Assembly: GCF_000696575.1 (NCBI RefSeq)
Contig: NZ_JMSQ01000026.1
Span: forward strand, 172,393 to 236,392
Origin: Siccibacter colletis
GTDB lineage: Bacteria; Pseudomonadota; Gammaproteobacteria; Enterobacterales; Enterobacteriaceae
Length of the DNA stretch: 64,000 nt
Reading direction: 5' to 3'
The notes beneath the pieces are model-generated. The model made no database searches. It saw only the letters and a program-made list of their open reading frames with translations, and had not been told where the DNA came from. A program made the translations under genes and the position numbers. This document shows positions 39,268 to 48,199 of the stretch, piece after piece (the stretch's first letter is position 1; the number at the start of each line of letters is the position of its first letter).

Positions 39268-40281
39268 TCAGGCGGAGTCGCGCTGCACCAGCTGCCCGGA
39301 AAGCGTGATGTACTGCGCAGGCAGCCCAGGCTCCTTCAGCTTGCGGATCATCAGCATCGCTGCCTGACGCCCGCTCTCTTCGCTCGCCGAGGAGACGTAG
39401 GTAAACGACGGCGAGGTGAGGTTAATCTGCAGCATATCTTCAAAGCCAATCAGCGACACCTGCTGGGTAAGAAACACGTCTTTCCCTACCGTGCGCCCGA
39501 CGTGATGAATGCCGCCCAAACTGCCGATAATGGCATGGGGAGAGTGGCAGAGCAGGGCGGTGATGGTGTTGTGCTTCTCAAGCAGTTGACGGGTGACGAG
39601 GCTGGCGGCGTGCGTGTCCTCCGCGCACACCGGCGCTAACTCGGCGCGAAACGGCAGACCGTACTGCTCCAGCGCGGCGCGATAGCCGAGCAGGCGCTGT
39701 TGCCGCAACAGGCAGTTAGCCTCGCCGCCAATCCAGGCGATGTTGCGGTGCCCGCGTTCAATCAGATAGCGCGTGGCGAGGCTCGCGGCCTGGCGATTGT
39801 CGCGCATCACAATATCCACGCTGCCCTGCAGCGGCGTCTGGGATACCGCCACCAGCGGCAGCGGCGAATGCAGTAGCGGGGCGGGAAGGCTGTCGCGCTG
39901 ATGATCGCCGCACAGCCAGATGACGCCGGCGACCCCCTGGCGGGTGAAGGAGAGCAGCGTGCGCTTAAGGTGCTCATCGTCCTGCGGCTGGGCGAGAAAC
40001 ACCATATAGCCCTGCTGCTCCAGCGTCTGCACCAGGCTGGCTGCTACCTTCATGCTGAAGGTATCGCCAAAGTCGCGCAGGATCAGGCCAATCAGGTTGG
40101 AGGTGCTGGCGCGCAGGTTAGCCGCAGCCACGTTATGCACGTAGCCCAGCGTTGAGATAGCGGCCTGCACTTTTTCAATGGTGGCCTGCGAAATTTTCCC
40201 TTTCTGGCGCAGCACCAGCGACACGGTTGAGACCGAGACGCCCGCTGCTTTTGCCACATCGATAATGCTGACCTTTTTCAT
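39268..40281 (-). CDS. LacI/GalR-family regulator, MalI-like
   Basis: 337 residues. N-terminal LacI HTH IDVAKAAGVSVSTVSLVLRQKGKIS with hinge helix region YVHNVAAANLRASTSNLIGL, then a periplasmic-binding-protein-like sensor domain (VVAVSQTPLQ; GHRNIAWIGGEANCLLRQQRLLGYRAAL). HTH and GGxxxxLxRxxRxxGY segment resemble E. coli MalI. It lies downstream of, and in the same direction as, the PTS permease gene that it probably controls through the palindrome at 41911-41939. Confidence 0.9.
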   Translation of the reverse strand: MKKVSIIDVAKAAGVSVSTVSLVLRQKGKISQATIEKVQAAISTLGYVHNVAAANLRASTSNLIGLILRDFGDTFSMKVAASLVQTLEQQGYMVFLAQPQDDEHLKRTLLSFTRQGVAGVIWLCGDHQRDSLPAPLLHSPLPLVAVSQTPLQGSVDIVMRDNRQAASLATRYLIERGHRNIAWIGGEANCLLRQQRLLGYRAALEQYGLPFRAELAPVCAEDTHAASLVTRQLLEKHNTITALLCHSPHAIIGSLGGIHHVGRTVGKDVFLTQQVSLIGFEDMLQINLTSPSFTYVSSASEESGRQAAMLMIRKLKEPGLPAQYITLSGQLVQRDSA

Positions 40282-40325
40282 TCCCTGCCTTCACAAAACG
40301 CGCCAGTAAACAACGTGATACCACA

Positions 40326-40353
40326 ACGCCGCCCGGGATGATACAGGCGGCGT
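40326..40353 (-). other. Intercistronic hairpin between PTS and regulator genes
   Basis: ACGCCGCC and GGCGGCGT can pair with a 12-base loop. No T-run follows on the minus strand, so it is more likely an mRNA stability element than a terminator. Confidence 0.5.
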
Positions 40354-40361
40354 GGTGCGGC

Positions 40362-41861
40362 TTATTTACCCAGCATGCCGGACATCTCCTGGGCGATAAA
40401 CTGCGCTCTGGCACCGAAAATCACCTGAATGCCGTTATCACCGACGAACACCACACCGCGTGCTCCCACGTTGTTCAGCCCGTCACGATCTACCGCTTTG
40501 CCGTTTTCCACTTCCAGGCGCAGACGGGTAATACACGAACCCACGGACCCAACGTTCTGCGCACCGCCCAGCAGCGCCAGAATCTCACTGGCCAGTTCGG
40601 CATCGCTTTTATTGGTGGCGGTGGTGGTCACATCGGTACGCCCCGGCGTTTTAACGTCGAAACGGCGGATCACGAAGCGGAAGGTGAAGTAGTAGATGAT
40701 GGCCATCGGCACGCCAACGATAATCGCGCTGAGGTAGTGCGTTTCGAAGCCGTTGAACGACGGCAGAATACCGAAGGAGATATAGTCGATAAGCCCGGCG
40801 GAGAAGGACTTGGCAATGTGCGCATCCAGCAGGTACATGCACATGTAGGAGAGCCCGGCCATGATGGCGTTGAACACGTACAGCACCGGTGCCACAAAGA
40901 TAAAGGTGAACTCAACCGGCTCGGTAATCCCCGTCAGGAAACAGGTCAGCGCGGCGGAGAACAGAATGCCCGAGGCAATCTTTTTATTTTTGGTATTGGC
41001 TTCGTGATACATCGCGAGGCAGGCCGCCGGCAGCGCGAAAAGCATCAGCGGGAATTCGCCCTGCATGAATTTACCCGCGTTGTGGTAGGTATCGCTGCTG
41101 AACGACTTCACGCCTTCTTCCAGCATTTTGAACCAGATCGTCTGATCGCCGTGGATCACCTGGCCTGCCTGAGTGGTGTAGTCGCCAAACGAGTACCAGA
41201 ACGACGGATACCAGATATGATGCAGGCCGAGCGGGATAAGCGCGCGCTCCACCAGCCCGAAGATAAAGGTTGAAGCTGCCTGGTTATCGCCGTTGACCAC
41301 CAGCGAGAGCGCATCAATGCCCGCCTGGATGTGCTGCCAGACGTACGGCAACAGCAGCCCGAGAATAAAGGACAGGAACGCGGTAGCGATAGCGACAAAG
41401 CGTTTTCCCGAGAAGAAACCGAGGAACTCAGGTAGCTGCAGGGTATGGAAACGGTTGTAACACCACGCCGCCAGAATGCCGCAGATAAGCCCGCCAAACA
41501 CGCCCATCTGCAACGTGGGAATGCCGACCACCATCGCGTATTTGCCACCCTGTGCGGCCATTTCCGGTGTAATGCTTAACACCGTGCCGATGGTGACGTT
41601 TGTCACGAACACCGAGACCGCAGCGGAGAGCGCTGCAATACCCGACTCGGACGCCAGCCCCACCGCAGAGCCAATGGCGAACAGCAGCGGCAGGTTATCG
41701 AAGATAACCCCGCCCGCGTTCATCATCAGCGGCAGATGGAACTTATCGCCGAACGCCAGCAGCAGGCCTGCCGCCGGCAGCAATGAGATTGGCAGCATTA
41801 ACGCGCGGCCAATCATCGACAGTTTAGACAACGATTTTACTAACCCTGATACCAGACTCAT
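40362..41861 (-). CDS. PTS sugar-specific EIICB, glucose/maltose family
   Basis: 499 residues. The EIIC part (about 1-400) has ten or so hydrophobic helices with the family's GLHHIWYP and ITEPVEFTFIFVAPVLYVFNA motifs. The EIIB domain at the C-terminus carries the phosphocysteine in GSCITRLRLEV near residue 440. No EIIA domain is present, so phosphate would come from Crr. Sequence lies between PtsG and MalX types; the sugar is unknown. Strong ribosome-binding site GGGGGA. A 16-base palindromic operator precedes it. Confidence 0.92.
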   Translation of the reverse strand: MSLVSGLVKSLSKLSMIGRALMLPISLLPAAGLLLAFGDKFHLPLMMNAGGVIFDNLPLLFAIGSAVGLASESGIAALSAAVSVFVTNVTIGTVLSITPEMAAQGGKYAMVVGIPTLQMGVFGGLICGILAAWCYNRFHTLQLPEFLGFFSGKRFVAIATAFLSFILGLLLPYVWQHIQAGIDALSLVVNGDNQAASTFIFGLVERALIPLGLHHIWYPSFWYSFGDYTTQAGQVIHGDQTIWFKMLEEGVKSFSSDTYHNAGKFMQGEFPLMLFALPAACLAMYHEANTKNKKIASGILFSAALTCFLTGITEPVEFTFIFVAPVLYVFNAIMAGLSYMCMYLLDAHIAKSFSAGLIDYISFGILPSFNGFETHYLSAIIVGVPMAIIYYFTFRFVIRRFDVKTPGRTDVTTTATNKSDAELASEILALLGGAQNVGSVGSCITRLRLEVENGKAVDRDGLNNVGARGVVFVGDNGIQVIFGARAQFIAQEMSGMLGK

Positions 41862-41910
41862 GCTGATTTCCCCCGAAGAGAACGCTGTGCGCGTCTTGCT
41901 TGTTATTGTA

Positions 41911-41939
41911 AGTAGAACGTTTTAGTAGAACGTTCTACT
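41911..41939. promoter_or_regulatory. Tandem LacI-family operators in front of the PTS gene
   Basis: AGTAGAACGTTCTACT at 41924-41939 is a perfect 16-base palindrome with the central CG step typical of LacI operators. A second site, AGTAGAACGTTTTAGT at 41911-41926, matches it at 14 of 16 positions and overlaps by 3 bases. The MalI operator core (AAACGTTT) is similar. The likely repressor is the regulator at 39268-40281. Confidence 0.82.
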
Positions 41940-42218
41940 CATCGTCTTTGAACGGTGATATTCGCGCAACAAATACTTAATCGCCAGCCAGACGAATTTC
42001 TGATTATTTGAAGTGCAACGCCAACAGGCCTGGTTTTCATACGGGTATAACTGTTGCAGGCATATGTGTGTCCGATCACATTTTTTAAGATTTTTTATTT
42101 GCCGCTAACTCAGTCACTTATGTGCAGTTTTCCGGTGACGCGCTTGCGATACGCGTGAGGAGTGCCAGTCTTTAAAGGGTCGATTACACAGTGACTCACT
42201 GAGAAAACAGGAGGTTAA
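41940..42218. promoter_or_regulatory. Divergent control region with CRP site, PTS/SDR
   Basis: No gene is seen in the 357-base gap between the PTS and SDR starts. TGTGTGTCCGATCACA at 42065-42080 matches the CRP consensus TGTGAnnnnnnTCACA at nine of ten defined positions. An AAACAGGAGG ribosome-binding site precedes the SDR start. The promoters themselves were not resolved. Confidence 0.65.
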
Positions 42219-42983
42219 ATGGAACGCTTTCATAACAAAGTGGTAGTGATTACCGGTGCGGGTTCAGGTATTGGCGCTGCGGCTGCCCAACGTTTTGCGA
42301 AAGAGGGCGCGAGCGTGGTGCTGGTAGGGCGCACTCAGGAGAAACTGGAAAAAGTCGCCGCCACGCTGCCGCAGGGCAAGCATCTGGTGGCCCCTTGTGA
42401 CGTATCAGTCGCGGAAGAGGTAGCAGCGCTCGCCCGCCGGGTTGAGGATGAGTATGGTCGCGCGGACGTGCTGGTGAACAATGCCGGGATGATCGTCCAA
42501 GGCCGCATCCATGAGATCGACCTGCAGGACTGGGACCGCCTGATGAAAACCGACCTTAACGGCGTGTTTTACGGCGTGCACTACTTCATGCCAGCGCTGC
42601 TCAAAACCAAAGGCAACGTGATTAACATTTCCTCGGTGTCCGGCCTTGGCGGCGACTGGGGGATGAGCGTGTACAACGCGGCGAAAGGCGCGATCACTAA
42701 CTTTACCCGTGCGCTGGCGATGGACTATGGTCGCGACGGGGTGCGCGTGAACGCTGTTTGTCCGGGCTTTACCTTTACCGACCTGACGGAAGAGATGAAA
42801 GACAACCAGCCGCTGCTGGAGAAATTCTATGAGCGCATTCCGCTGGGCCGCGCCGGTGAAGCCGAGGATATTGCCGATGCCATTGCCTTTATGGCAAGCG
42901 ACGATGCGCGCTATATCACCGGTGTAAACCTGGCTGTCGACGGGGGTATCACCGCCTCGAACGGTCAGCCGCCGCAGGCATAA
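42219..42983 (+). CDS. SDR-family NAD(P)-dependent oxidoreductase
   Basis: 254 residues of a classical short-chain dehydrogenase: TGAGSGIG near residue 13, NNAG near 88, the catalytic Ser in NISSVSG, YNAAK near 154 and PGFTFTDLT. Resembles glucose/ribitol-type and 3-oxoacyl reductase SDRs, but the substrate cannot be assigned. Divergent from the PTS gene with a shared control region, so it may act on the same sugar or polyol. Confidence 0.9.
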   Translation: MERFHNKVVVITGAGSGIGAAAAQRFAKEGASVVLVGRTQEKLEKVAATLPQGKHLVAPCDVSVAEEVAALARRVEDEYGRADVLVNNAGMIVQGRIHEIDLQDWDRLMKTDLNGVFYGVHYFMPALLKTKGNVINISSVSGLGGDWGMSVYNAAKGAITNFTRALAMDYGRDGVRVNAVCPGFTFTDLTEEMKDNQPLLEKFYERIPLGRAGEAEDIADAIAFMASDDARYITGVNLAVDGGITASNGQPPQA

Positions 42984-42989
42984 GCGGCA

Positions 42990-43019
42990 ATAAAAAACCC
43001 GCCGACCGGCGGGTTTTTT
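42990..43019. terminator. Bidirectional terminator between the SDR gene and ybcJ
   Basis: AAAAAACCCGCC GACC GGCGGGTTTTTT; A-run and T-run on either side allow use by both convergent genes. Confidence 0.93.
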
Positions 43020-43022
43020 GCG

Positions 43023-43235
43023 TCAGGCAACGACGGTAATGCTCTGGCCGTGGAAGCTGACCGTCTGACCGGCCACTATCTTGCAGCGCTTACGCGTCTC
43101 GACGTTGCCGTCCACGGTAACCAGCCCGTCGGCGATGAAAATTTTGGCCTGCGCGCCGCTTTCGCTCCAGCCTTCCAGCTTCAGCAGGTCGCACAGCTCT
43201 ACGTGCGGGTGTTTACCCAGGGAAAATGTTGCCAT
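43023..43235 (-). CDS. ybcJ: YbcJ, small S4-like RNA-binding protein
   Basis: 70 residues with an alpha-L (S4-like) fold: HVELCDLLKLEGWSESGAQAKIFIADGLVTVDGNVETRKRCKI. Same size and position as E. coli YbcJ, one base after the folD stop. Possibly acts on RNA during ribosome assembly; role unproven. Confidence 0.93.
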   Translation of the reverse strand: MATFSLGKHPHVELCDLLKLEGWSESGAQAKIFIADGLVTVDGNVETRKRCKIVAGQTVSFHGQSITVVA

Positions 43236-43236
43236 C

Positions 43237-44103
43237 TTAGTTCTCTTCCAGATCGTGATACTCTTCGCACGCCTGTAGCGTGTTCTGAATCAGGGTTGCT
43301 ACGGTCATCGGGCCTACGCCGCCCGGCACCGGAGTGATATAGCCCGCGCGCGCTGCCGCGTCGTCAAATACCACATCGCCTACCACCTTGCCGCTTTCCA
43401 GCCGGTTGATGCCAACATCAATCACGATGGCACCTTCTTTGATCCATTCTCCCGGAATAAAGCCCGGTTTACCCACCGCGACCACCAGCAGGTCGGCGTT
43501 CTCGACGTGCTGACGCAGGTTTTTGGTAAAACGATGGGTAACGGTAGTGGTGCAACCCGCCAGCAGCAGCTCCATGCTCATCGGGCGGCCAACAATGTTG
43601 GATGCACCAATCACCACCGCGTTCAGGCCGTAGGTATCAATGTTATAGCGCTCCAGCAGCGTGACGATACCGCGCGGCGTACAGGGGCGCAGGCACGGTG
43701 CGCGCTGGCACAGGCGACCGATATTGTAGGGATGAAAGCCGTCGACGTCTTTATCTGGCGCGATGCGCTCCAGGACTTTGACGTTGTCGATACCCGCCGG
43801 CAGCGGCAGCTGCACCAGAATGCCGTCGATCTCGCGATCGCGATTCAGGGTATCGATCAGCGCCAGCAGCTCGGCTTCGCTGGTGGTGTCGGGCAGATCG
43901 TAAGAGCGGGACAGGAACCCGACCTCTTCACAGGCTTTGCGTTTGCTGCCGACATAAATTTGTGAAGCCGGGTTATCACCGACCAGCACAACTGCCAGAC
44001 CAGGGGCACGTTTTCCGGCGGCGACGCGGGCCTGAACTTTTGCGGCAACCTCAGAGCGGACCTGCTGCGCAATCGTTTTACCGTCAATTATCTTTGCTAC
44101 CAT
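43237..44103 (-). CDS. folD: FolD, methylenetetrahydrofolate dehydrogenase/cyclohydrolase
   Basis: 288 residues, as in E. coli. Catalyses two steps of one-carbon metabolism with NADP. Signature segments: [11 protein letters not shown] (catalytic Lys near 56), [10 protein letters not shown] near 99, [10 protein letters not shown] near 165, and [10 protein letters not shown] near 260. Start MVAKIIDG at 44103; nine codons upstream were dropped. Confidence 0.97.
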   Translation of the reverse strand: MVAKIIDGKTIAQQVRSEVAAKVQARVAAGKRAPGLAVVLVGDNPASQIYVGSKRKACEEVGFLSRSYDLPDTTSEAELLALIDTLNRDREIDGILVQLPLPAGIDNVKVLERIAPDKDVDGFHPYNIGRLCQRAPCLRPCTPRGIVTLLERYNIDTYGLNAVVIGASNIVGRPMSMELLLAGCTTTVTHRFTKNLRQHVENADLLVVAVGKPGFIPGEWIKEGAIVIDVGINRLESGKVVGDVVFDDAAARAGYITPVPGGVGPMTVATLIQNTLQACEEYHDLEEN

Positions 44104-44303
44104 CAGAGAGAGGATTCCATCTGTCGTCATAGGGAAGGGGGATGCATATATTTTGTCAGAAGCGCGCCGTGCTGTCAGTCACAGAAACGGTTTTATGCTC
44201 AATAAGCGCGCAGGCAGCGGAAAAGCCATTGACTCACCCGACCCTGACCGTATAATTCCACGCGTTTCGCCCTCCCTGAGCCGGGCGAAATCCTTTCAGT
44301 TAC

Positions 44304-44395
<92 letters not shown>

Positions 44396-45559
44396 TTACG
44401 CCTCTTTCAAATCCTCCTGATTTTCCATGTGGGACATGTTTGGGACACAAACACCTAAAATAGAGTCAATTTGCCGTGCATGTTCGGTCAGGTGGTTAGG
44501 TGCGAGGTGTGCATACCTGCGTACCATTTCAATCGACTCCCAGCCTCCCATTTCCTGCAGAACAGAAAGTGGCACTCCGGCCTGAATAAGCCAGCTCGCC
44601 CATGTGTGCCTTAGGTCATGGAAACGGAAATCCTCTATGCCTGCTCTACGGCAAGCTGAATTCCATGCTCTCTGATCGTCAACCCTCATCTTTCTTACCG
44701 ATTCGGTAATTGACCCATCCGGTCGGTTACCTGCTTTGGTGTGTACAAAGACCCATTTATGATGCCGTCCGATCTGTTCACGAAGCACCCGGCAAGCGGT
44801 ATCATTCAGTGCTACGCCAATAGCCCTGTTTGATTTACTGTCTTCCGGATTAACCCAGGCAACGCGACGCTGCATGTCGATTTGTTGCCACTCTAGATTG
44901 ATGATGTTCGACCGCCTTAATCCAGTAGCCAGCGCAAACCTGACAACCGATTTAAGCGGCTCCGGGCATTCATCAATCAACCTTCCAGCTTCTTCAGGCT
45001 CGAGCCAGCGAACGCGTTTGTTTCTCACCTGCGGTATTTTTATTACAGGCGCCTTTTCGAGCCATTTCCAGTCACGTTCTGCCGCGCGAAGTATTGCCTT
45101 CATCAGAGCAAGATGCTTTGCTTTAGTTGAAGTCGTTACCGGTCTGGATTCGAATGCCGGAACTTCCTTTCCTTTCCTTTCTGCTGCAGCGCATTTCTGC
45201 GTCCAGATTTCCTTTGCTTTCCTGTTCTGCATCTTACTGACAGCTGTGTAAATCTTTGCCTCAGTAATATCCTTCAACTTCATCCCTTCAAAATGCTCAA
45301 GCCAGAATCCCATCCGGCCTTTATCAGTATCGAGCGATTTCTTATCAGCCTTTTCCTCAAGCCAGCGAAGACAAGCTTCTTCGAACGTCACGTCAGGGAA
45401 ATCACCAAGGCGATCTACTCGCCAGAGTTCTGATTTCCTGCGGTCATGAAGCTCTTGCGCTTGCCGTTTGTCCGCTGTGCCAAGAGATTCCTTAATTCGC
45501 TTCCCGCCCGGGAGCGAGTACGATGCGTACCAGATTTCACCTCTGCGGAAGAGTGACAT
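44396..45559 (-). CDS. int: Tyrosine-recombinase integrase, P22/DLP12 type
   Basis: 387 residues, the same length as P22 Int and DLP12 IntD. N-terminal arm-binding part [22 protein letters not shown]; core-binding domain with [26 protein letters not shown]; catalytic domain with Arg in [29 protein letters not shown] (His and second Arg), GGWESIEM and the nucleophile Tyr in RRYAHLAP. It points at the tRNA, as is usual. The first 145 bases overlap the 3' end of xis. Confidence 0.95.
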   Translation of the reverse strand: MSLFRRGEIWYASYSLPGGKRIKESLGTADKRQAQELHDRRKSELWRVDRLGDFPDVTFEEACLRWLEEKADKKSLDTDKGRMGFWLEHFEGMKLKDITEAKIYTAVSKMQNRKAKEIWTQKCAAAERKGKEVPAFESRPVTTSTKAKHLALMKAILRAAERDWKWLEKAPVIKIPQVRNKRVRWLEPEEAGRLIDECPEPLKSVVRFALATGLRRSNIINLEWQQIDMQRRVAWVNPEDSKSNRAIGVALNDTACRVLREQIGRHHKWVFVHTKAGNRPDGSITESVRKMRVDDQRAWNSACRRAGIEDFRFHDLRHTWASWLIQAGVPLSVLQEMGGWESIEMVRRYAHLAPNHLTEHARQIDSILGVCVPNMSHMENQEDLKEA

Positions 45560-45786
45560 TTTCGATCCTCTGTTATGCCATCACCCGCGCTCACCGCGAC
45601 AGTATGCATCGGAGACCGCAGCGCGGCAATGCATGCCTGGCGAGTCGTAAGATAGGGTGATTTTGGTTTTGCGGGGTCTTTGCGTGTGGCCTGCAGTCTT
45701 CCTGACCGTATCCAGTTAGTTGCGGTGGGGCGAGATATGCCGAGCATGGCGCAGGCCTCATCGAGTGTGAGGCTGTATTGTTCCAT
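45415..45786 (-). CDS. xis: Excisionase (Xis), P22-like helix-turn-helix protein
   Basis: 123 residues. N-terminal [36 protein letters not shown] is followed by [17 protein letters not shown], which closely resembles P22 Xis. Binds next to the att site and directs Int to excision. Its last 145 bases overlap the integrase gene in another frame, an arrangement known from P22. Confidence 0.85.
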   Translation of the reverse strand: MEQYSLTLDEACAMLGISRPTATNWIRSGRLQATRKDPAKPKSPYLTTRQACIAALRSPMHTVAVSAGDGITEDRKCHSSAEVKSGTHRTRSRAGSELRNLLAQRTNGKRKSFMTAGNQNSGE

Positions 45787-45789
45787 CTG

Positions 45790-45954
45790 TCACTCCAGTA
45801 TCAATTTTATGGCTTTGATCATCCCGTTAATTTCATGCATCAACTTCGTCCTTTCTGCAGATCCAAATGGCAGCGTTTGCTTCAAATGATTCATGGCTTC
45901 TGCTTCGAGTCGTAGCTTGTTGGCGATTTCATCGCGCACATTCAAATCAGCCAT
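45790..45954 (-). CDS. Small phage protein, 54 residues
   Basis: Begins MADLNVRDEIANKLRLEAEA and ends IKAIKLILE. GGAGG lies 6 bases before the ATG. Its stop is three bases before the xis start, so it is probably cotranscribed and coupled. Mostly helical and charged; family not recognised. Confidence 0.7.
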   Translation of the reverse strand: MADLNVRDEIANKLRLEAEAMNHLKQTLPFGSAERTKLMHEINGMIKAIKLILE

Positions 45955-45968
45955 AAAATTCCTCCGGA

Positions 45969-45992
45969 TAAAAATAAACCGCCCTCAGGCGG
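45969..45992 (-). terminator. Leftward terminator-like hairpin upstream of the small gene
   Basis: On the minus strand CCGCC TGAG GGCGG TTTATTTTT; it overlaps the stop codon of the gene at 45985-46611. Confidence 0.6.
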
Positions 45993-46611
45993 ATTCGGTA
46001 GATTCGCTGTTCACGATGTCGTAAAACTGGCCGTAAGTTAGCTTTTGGAAGTTTTCAGGAATTATCACTTCTCCATGGCCCTCTTCTTTGTTGTTGGGAA
46101 TGGCAAATACCAGACAGTCATCGCGCGATGGATGTTTTCCGCCATTAGTTGAGAGCATGGCAAAACCGAAACCACGACCTGACTGTCCTCCGATGCCAGT
46201 GCGCATAATGCCGTAGTGGTTAATGATGTAATCTTTCCATTCAGGAAGGGATTTCAGCTGCTTATTGGCTTCCTGCATTACTGCGTCGAGTTCCTTGTTG
46301 AAAGCGCGGCCTTCCTTTGTATTTCCTTTACCCCGGCCAAGAACCACACGCTTACCATCAAACACTTCCTCACGCTTAATTGTCATGGGGCAGGGGAATT
46401 CATAACCCTTTTCCCACACAAAACCGTTGAGCAACCCACCGCCGCCGCCCCAGCCGCTGGAAGTTGTCCAGGCAATGGCTCCAACCTTTTTGGCAGCCTC
46501 CGGTAAAATGGCATTACGCTGCTCTCTAATGGGGTCGTAACCTGCAATGAGAGCTTTCACATCTTCGCCTTCAACCATGTAGTAATCGAAATATTTACTC
46601 TGATCTGACAT
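45985..46611 (-). CDS. Phage protein of unknown function, 208 residues
   Basis: Start MSDQSKYFDYYMVEG at 46611 with GGAGGAAAT before it; 25 open codons upstream were dropped. Contains a glycine-rich SGWGGGGGLLNGF segment near residue 50, KREEVFDGKRVVLGRGKGN, and GIGGQSGRGFGFAMLSTNGGKHPSRDD. No signal peptide or membrane helix. Family not recognised; such genes next to xis in lambdoid phages are usually dispensable. Confidence 0.7.
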   Translation of the reverse strand: MSDQSKYFDYYMVEGEDVKALIAGYDPIREQRNAILPEAAKKVGAIAWTTSSGWGGGGGLLNGFVWEKGYEFPCPMTIKREEVFDGKRVVLGRGKGNTKEGRAFNKELDAVMQEANKQLKSLPEWKDYIINHYGIMRTGIGGQSGRGFGFAMLSTNGGKHPSRDDCLVFAIPNNKEEGHGEVIIPENFQKLTYGQFYDIVNSESTESA

Positions 46612-46682
46612 ATTTCCTCCGGGCAAAAAGAAGCCGGCACAGTGGCCGGCAAAGGAATTACGAGGTGTTGGTTTGTAGTGAC

Positions 46683-46832
46683 TCACTCAAAGCAGTAATG
46701 CGAGCCACGATGTTTAGTTAAAGAAGGCGCTTCGGCTTTGAGCTTGTAATAGGCTCGCTGAAAGCCTATCTCGCTTCTCCAGTACCTGAATCGCTCCCAG
46801 TTGAGATGAAGGCCATTGCGCCATTTATTCAT
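46683..46832 (-). CDS. Small phage protein, 49 residues
   Basis: Starts MNKWRNGLHLNWERFRYWRS, rich in Trp, Arg and aromatic residues. The start codon overlaps the upstream gene's stop (ATGAATAA), a strong sign of translational coupling. Family unknown. Confidence 0.65.
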   Translation of the reverse strand: MNKWRNGLHLNWERFRYWRSEIGFQRAYYKLKAEAPSLTKHRGSHYCFE

Positions 46833-47220
46833 GAGCATTCAGCTTATCTTCCTGCATCATGAGGAAGACGATCATTGCGGCGCGTAGTGGCTTTTCATAA
46901 GCGACACTTACTATCCGATCGTCGCAGTCAAATAAGTCCCTAGCGTTAGAAGTAGCACATGGCATGGACGGGTTATCCAGAATAATGCTTATGTTGTTTT
47001 CGGTGATAATGGGCCATGCGTCTGCCGGATTGTTACAGGGGTCAAACTTCGCATAGACCTCTTCCCGCTCGACATGCTCCCCAAACTCAACGGTGTTGAT
47101 CTGGTGTAGCAACTCGATTGCGGATCCATCCCCGCCTCGGTAGGCTTGATTGCCATCAGAAATAGAATCCATTACCAAGCCATTTACTTCTTGGTCACTC
47201 AACTTGCTGTAATCCATCAT
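46825..47220 (-). CDS. NinX-like protein (DUF2591)
   Basis: 131 residues. MDYSKLSDQEVNGLV at the start, FDPCNNPADAWPIITENNIS in the middle and PLRAAMIVFLMMQEDK at the end match the P22 NinX/DUF2591 family. Function unknown. In P22 this gene is in the nin region of the rightward operon; here it is in the leftward operon. Coupled to the zinc-finger gene by ATGA. Confidence 0.85.
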   Translation of the reverse strand: MMDYSKLSDQEVNGLVMDSISDGNQAYRGGDGSAIELLHQINTVEFGEHVEREEVYAKFDPCNNPADAWPIITENNISIILDNPSMPCATSNARDLFDCDDRIVSVAYEKPLRAAMIVFLMMQEDKLNAHE

Positions 47221-47438
47221 CCTCTCCCTTGCTTCATGCGTAATTCTTCGTCAGCCTGGCAACTCGCGCAGCGCTGGCATCCCGGCACCTTCAGCCGGCG
47301 CAACTCAGGTATATCCTCACCACACTCGACGCAATGTTCAGCTGATACGGCGTTGCGGTCGATGCGGTGAGCGGCGATAGCCTGTTCGCGGAGCATTTCT
47401 TCAAGCTCGCTGGCTTGGTCGATAATTTCTGCGGTCAT
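47217..47438 (-). CDS. TraR/DksA-type C4 zinc-finger protein
   Basis: 73 residues. A short N-terminal helix (EIIDQASELEEMLREQAIAAHR) is followed by the zinc finger CVECGEDIPELRRLKVPG with a second pair CQRCASC. Phage TraR-like proteins bind the RNA polymerase secondary channel and can mimic DksA with ppGpp. Whether this one does so depends on the acidic tip, which is not obvious. Coupled on both sides by ATGA overlaps. Confidence 0.88.
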   Translation of the reverse strand: MTAEIIDQASELEEMLREQAIAAHRIDRNAVSAEHCVECGEDIPELRRLKVPGCQRCASCQADEELRMKQGRG

Positions 47439-47659
47439 ATTCTCACCCAGCCTTTACCTTTCAGGTTACGTATAGCCCCGCTTTTACGTAATGCCTGTAA
47501 GCGATTATCGACGAAGCGGAAGGGATATGATTTCCCTTCTGCAGCTGCAAGACGCTCTGATTCAGTAGCGACATCTCTGACGTAAATCTTATGGAATGGC
47601 GTAGGATGCCCGCCGATTTTGTTCATGATGAGCCTGTCTAGTTCTGTGTATTTGCTCAT
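47435..47659 (-). CDS. Small phage protein, winged-helix-like, 74 residues
   Basis: Start MSKYTELDRLIMNKIGG at 47659 with GGGAG upstream. The pattern LDRLIMNKI..TPFHKIYVRDVATESERLAAAEG..FRFVDNRLQALRKSGAIRNL..GWVRI suggests a small winged helix of DNA-binding type. Family not named. Confidence 0.65.
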   Translation of the reverse strand: MSKYTELDRLIMNKIGGHPTPFHKIYVRDVATESERLAAAEGKSYPFRFVDNRLQALRKSGAIRNLKGKGWVRI

Positions 47660-47713
47660 AGTCAATGCTCCCGGAACTGTCGGTTAATTCGGTTAAGGGT
47701 GAACGCCATCAAT

Positions 47714-47735
47714 AAAAAAGGCCGATTTAGCGACC
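47714..47735 (-). terminator. Leftward hairpin with T-run
   Basis: On the minus strand AGGTCGCTAAATCGGCCTTTTTT: a five-pair stem (one G-T) with a T-run, after the DUF4406 gene. A similar element occurs at 51644-51665. Confidence 0.6.
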
Positions 47736-47756
47736 TGGTGATTCGTTGGGGTAGGG

Positions 47757-48050
47757 TCATGGTGAATCTTCTCCCTGACAGATGACCTTCAATTCAAGTT
47801 TCTCCGCAAGGGCTTTCTCTGCCCTTGCTCCGGGTGATTCCTCCCATCCGCTAAGCAGGTAGATAACATCAGCACAGCGCAGCATCGCCAGGCAGATATC
47901 CATATATTCGGCCTGTGAAAGGCCGTCAGGAAGAATTGCCGGATTGAGAGCTACATGTCCATTTCGATGATGCCTTGCCGCAGCCAGATTGAATTCAAAG
48001 CGATTAAAATCCTGAATTCCGCTCATAGGCCCGGCGATATAAATCTTCAT
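47757..48050 (-). CDS. DUF4406 protein, nucleoside 2-deoxyribosyltransferase-like
   Basis: 97 residues. KIYIAGPMSGIQDFNRFEFN at the start and CLAMLRCADVIYLLSGWEESPGARAEKALAEKL match the DUF4406 family, which shares the fold of nucleoside deoxyribosyltransferases. Often seen in the early regions of phages; possibly modifies nucleotides. The start overlaps the stop of the upstream DUF1317 gene. Confidence 0.88.
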   Translation of the reverse strand: MKIYIAGPMSGIQDFNRFEFNLAAARHHRNGHVALNPAILPDGLSQAEYMDICLAMLRCADVIYLLSGWEESPGARAEKALAEKLELKVICQGEDSP

Positions 48051-48199
48051 GCCGCCTCCTGCCTTTCCTGATATTCCTCAGCGAGCCGCTGCGCCTTTAA
48101 AGGATTGCTGACCTCTTCACCCCATGGCATTAACCAGCCGTTACCAATGAAGGGAAGGCACATTGTGCCAACCCTGATGTCGTCTTGAGCATGTTTCAT
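48047..48199 (-). CDS. DUF1317-like small protein, 50 residues
   Basis: MKHAQDDIRVGTMCLPFIGNG then NPLKAQRLAEEYQERQ. The DNIRVG..NPLKAQRLAEE pattern is that of the lambda leftward-operon DUF1317 protein. ATGA overlaps at both ends (48196-48199 and 48047-48050). Function unknown. Confidence 0.8.
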   Translation of the reverse strand: MKHAQDDIRVGTMCLPFIGNGWLMPWGEEVSNPLKAQRLAEEYQERQEAA

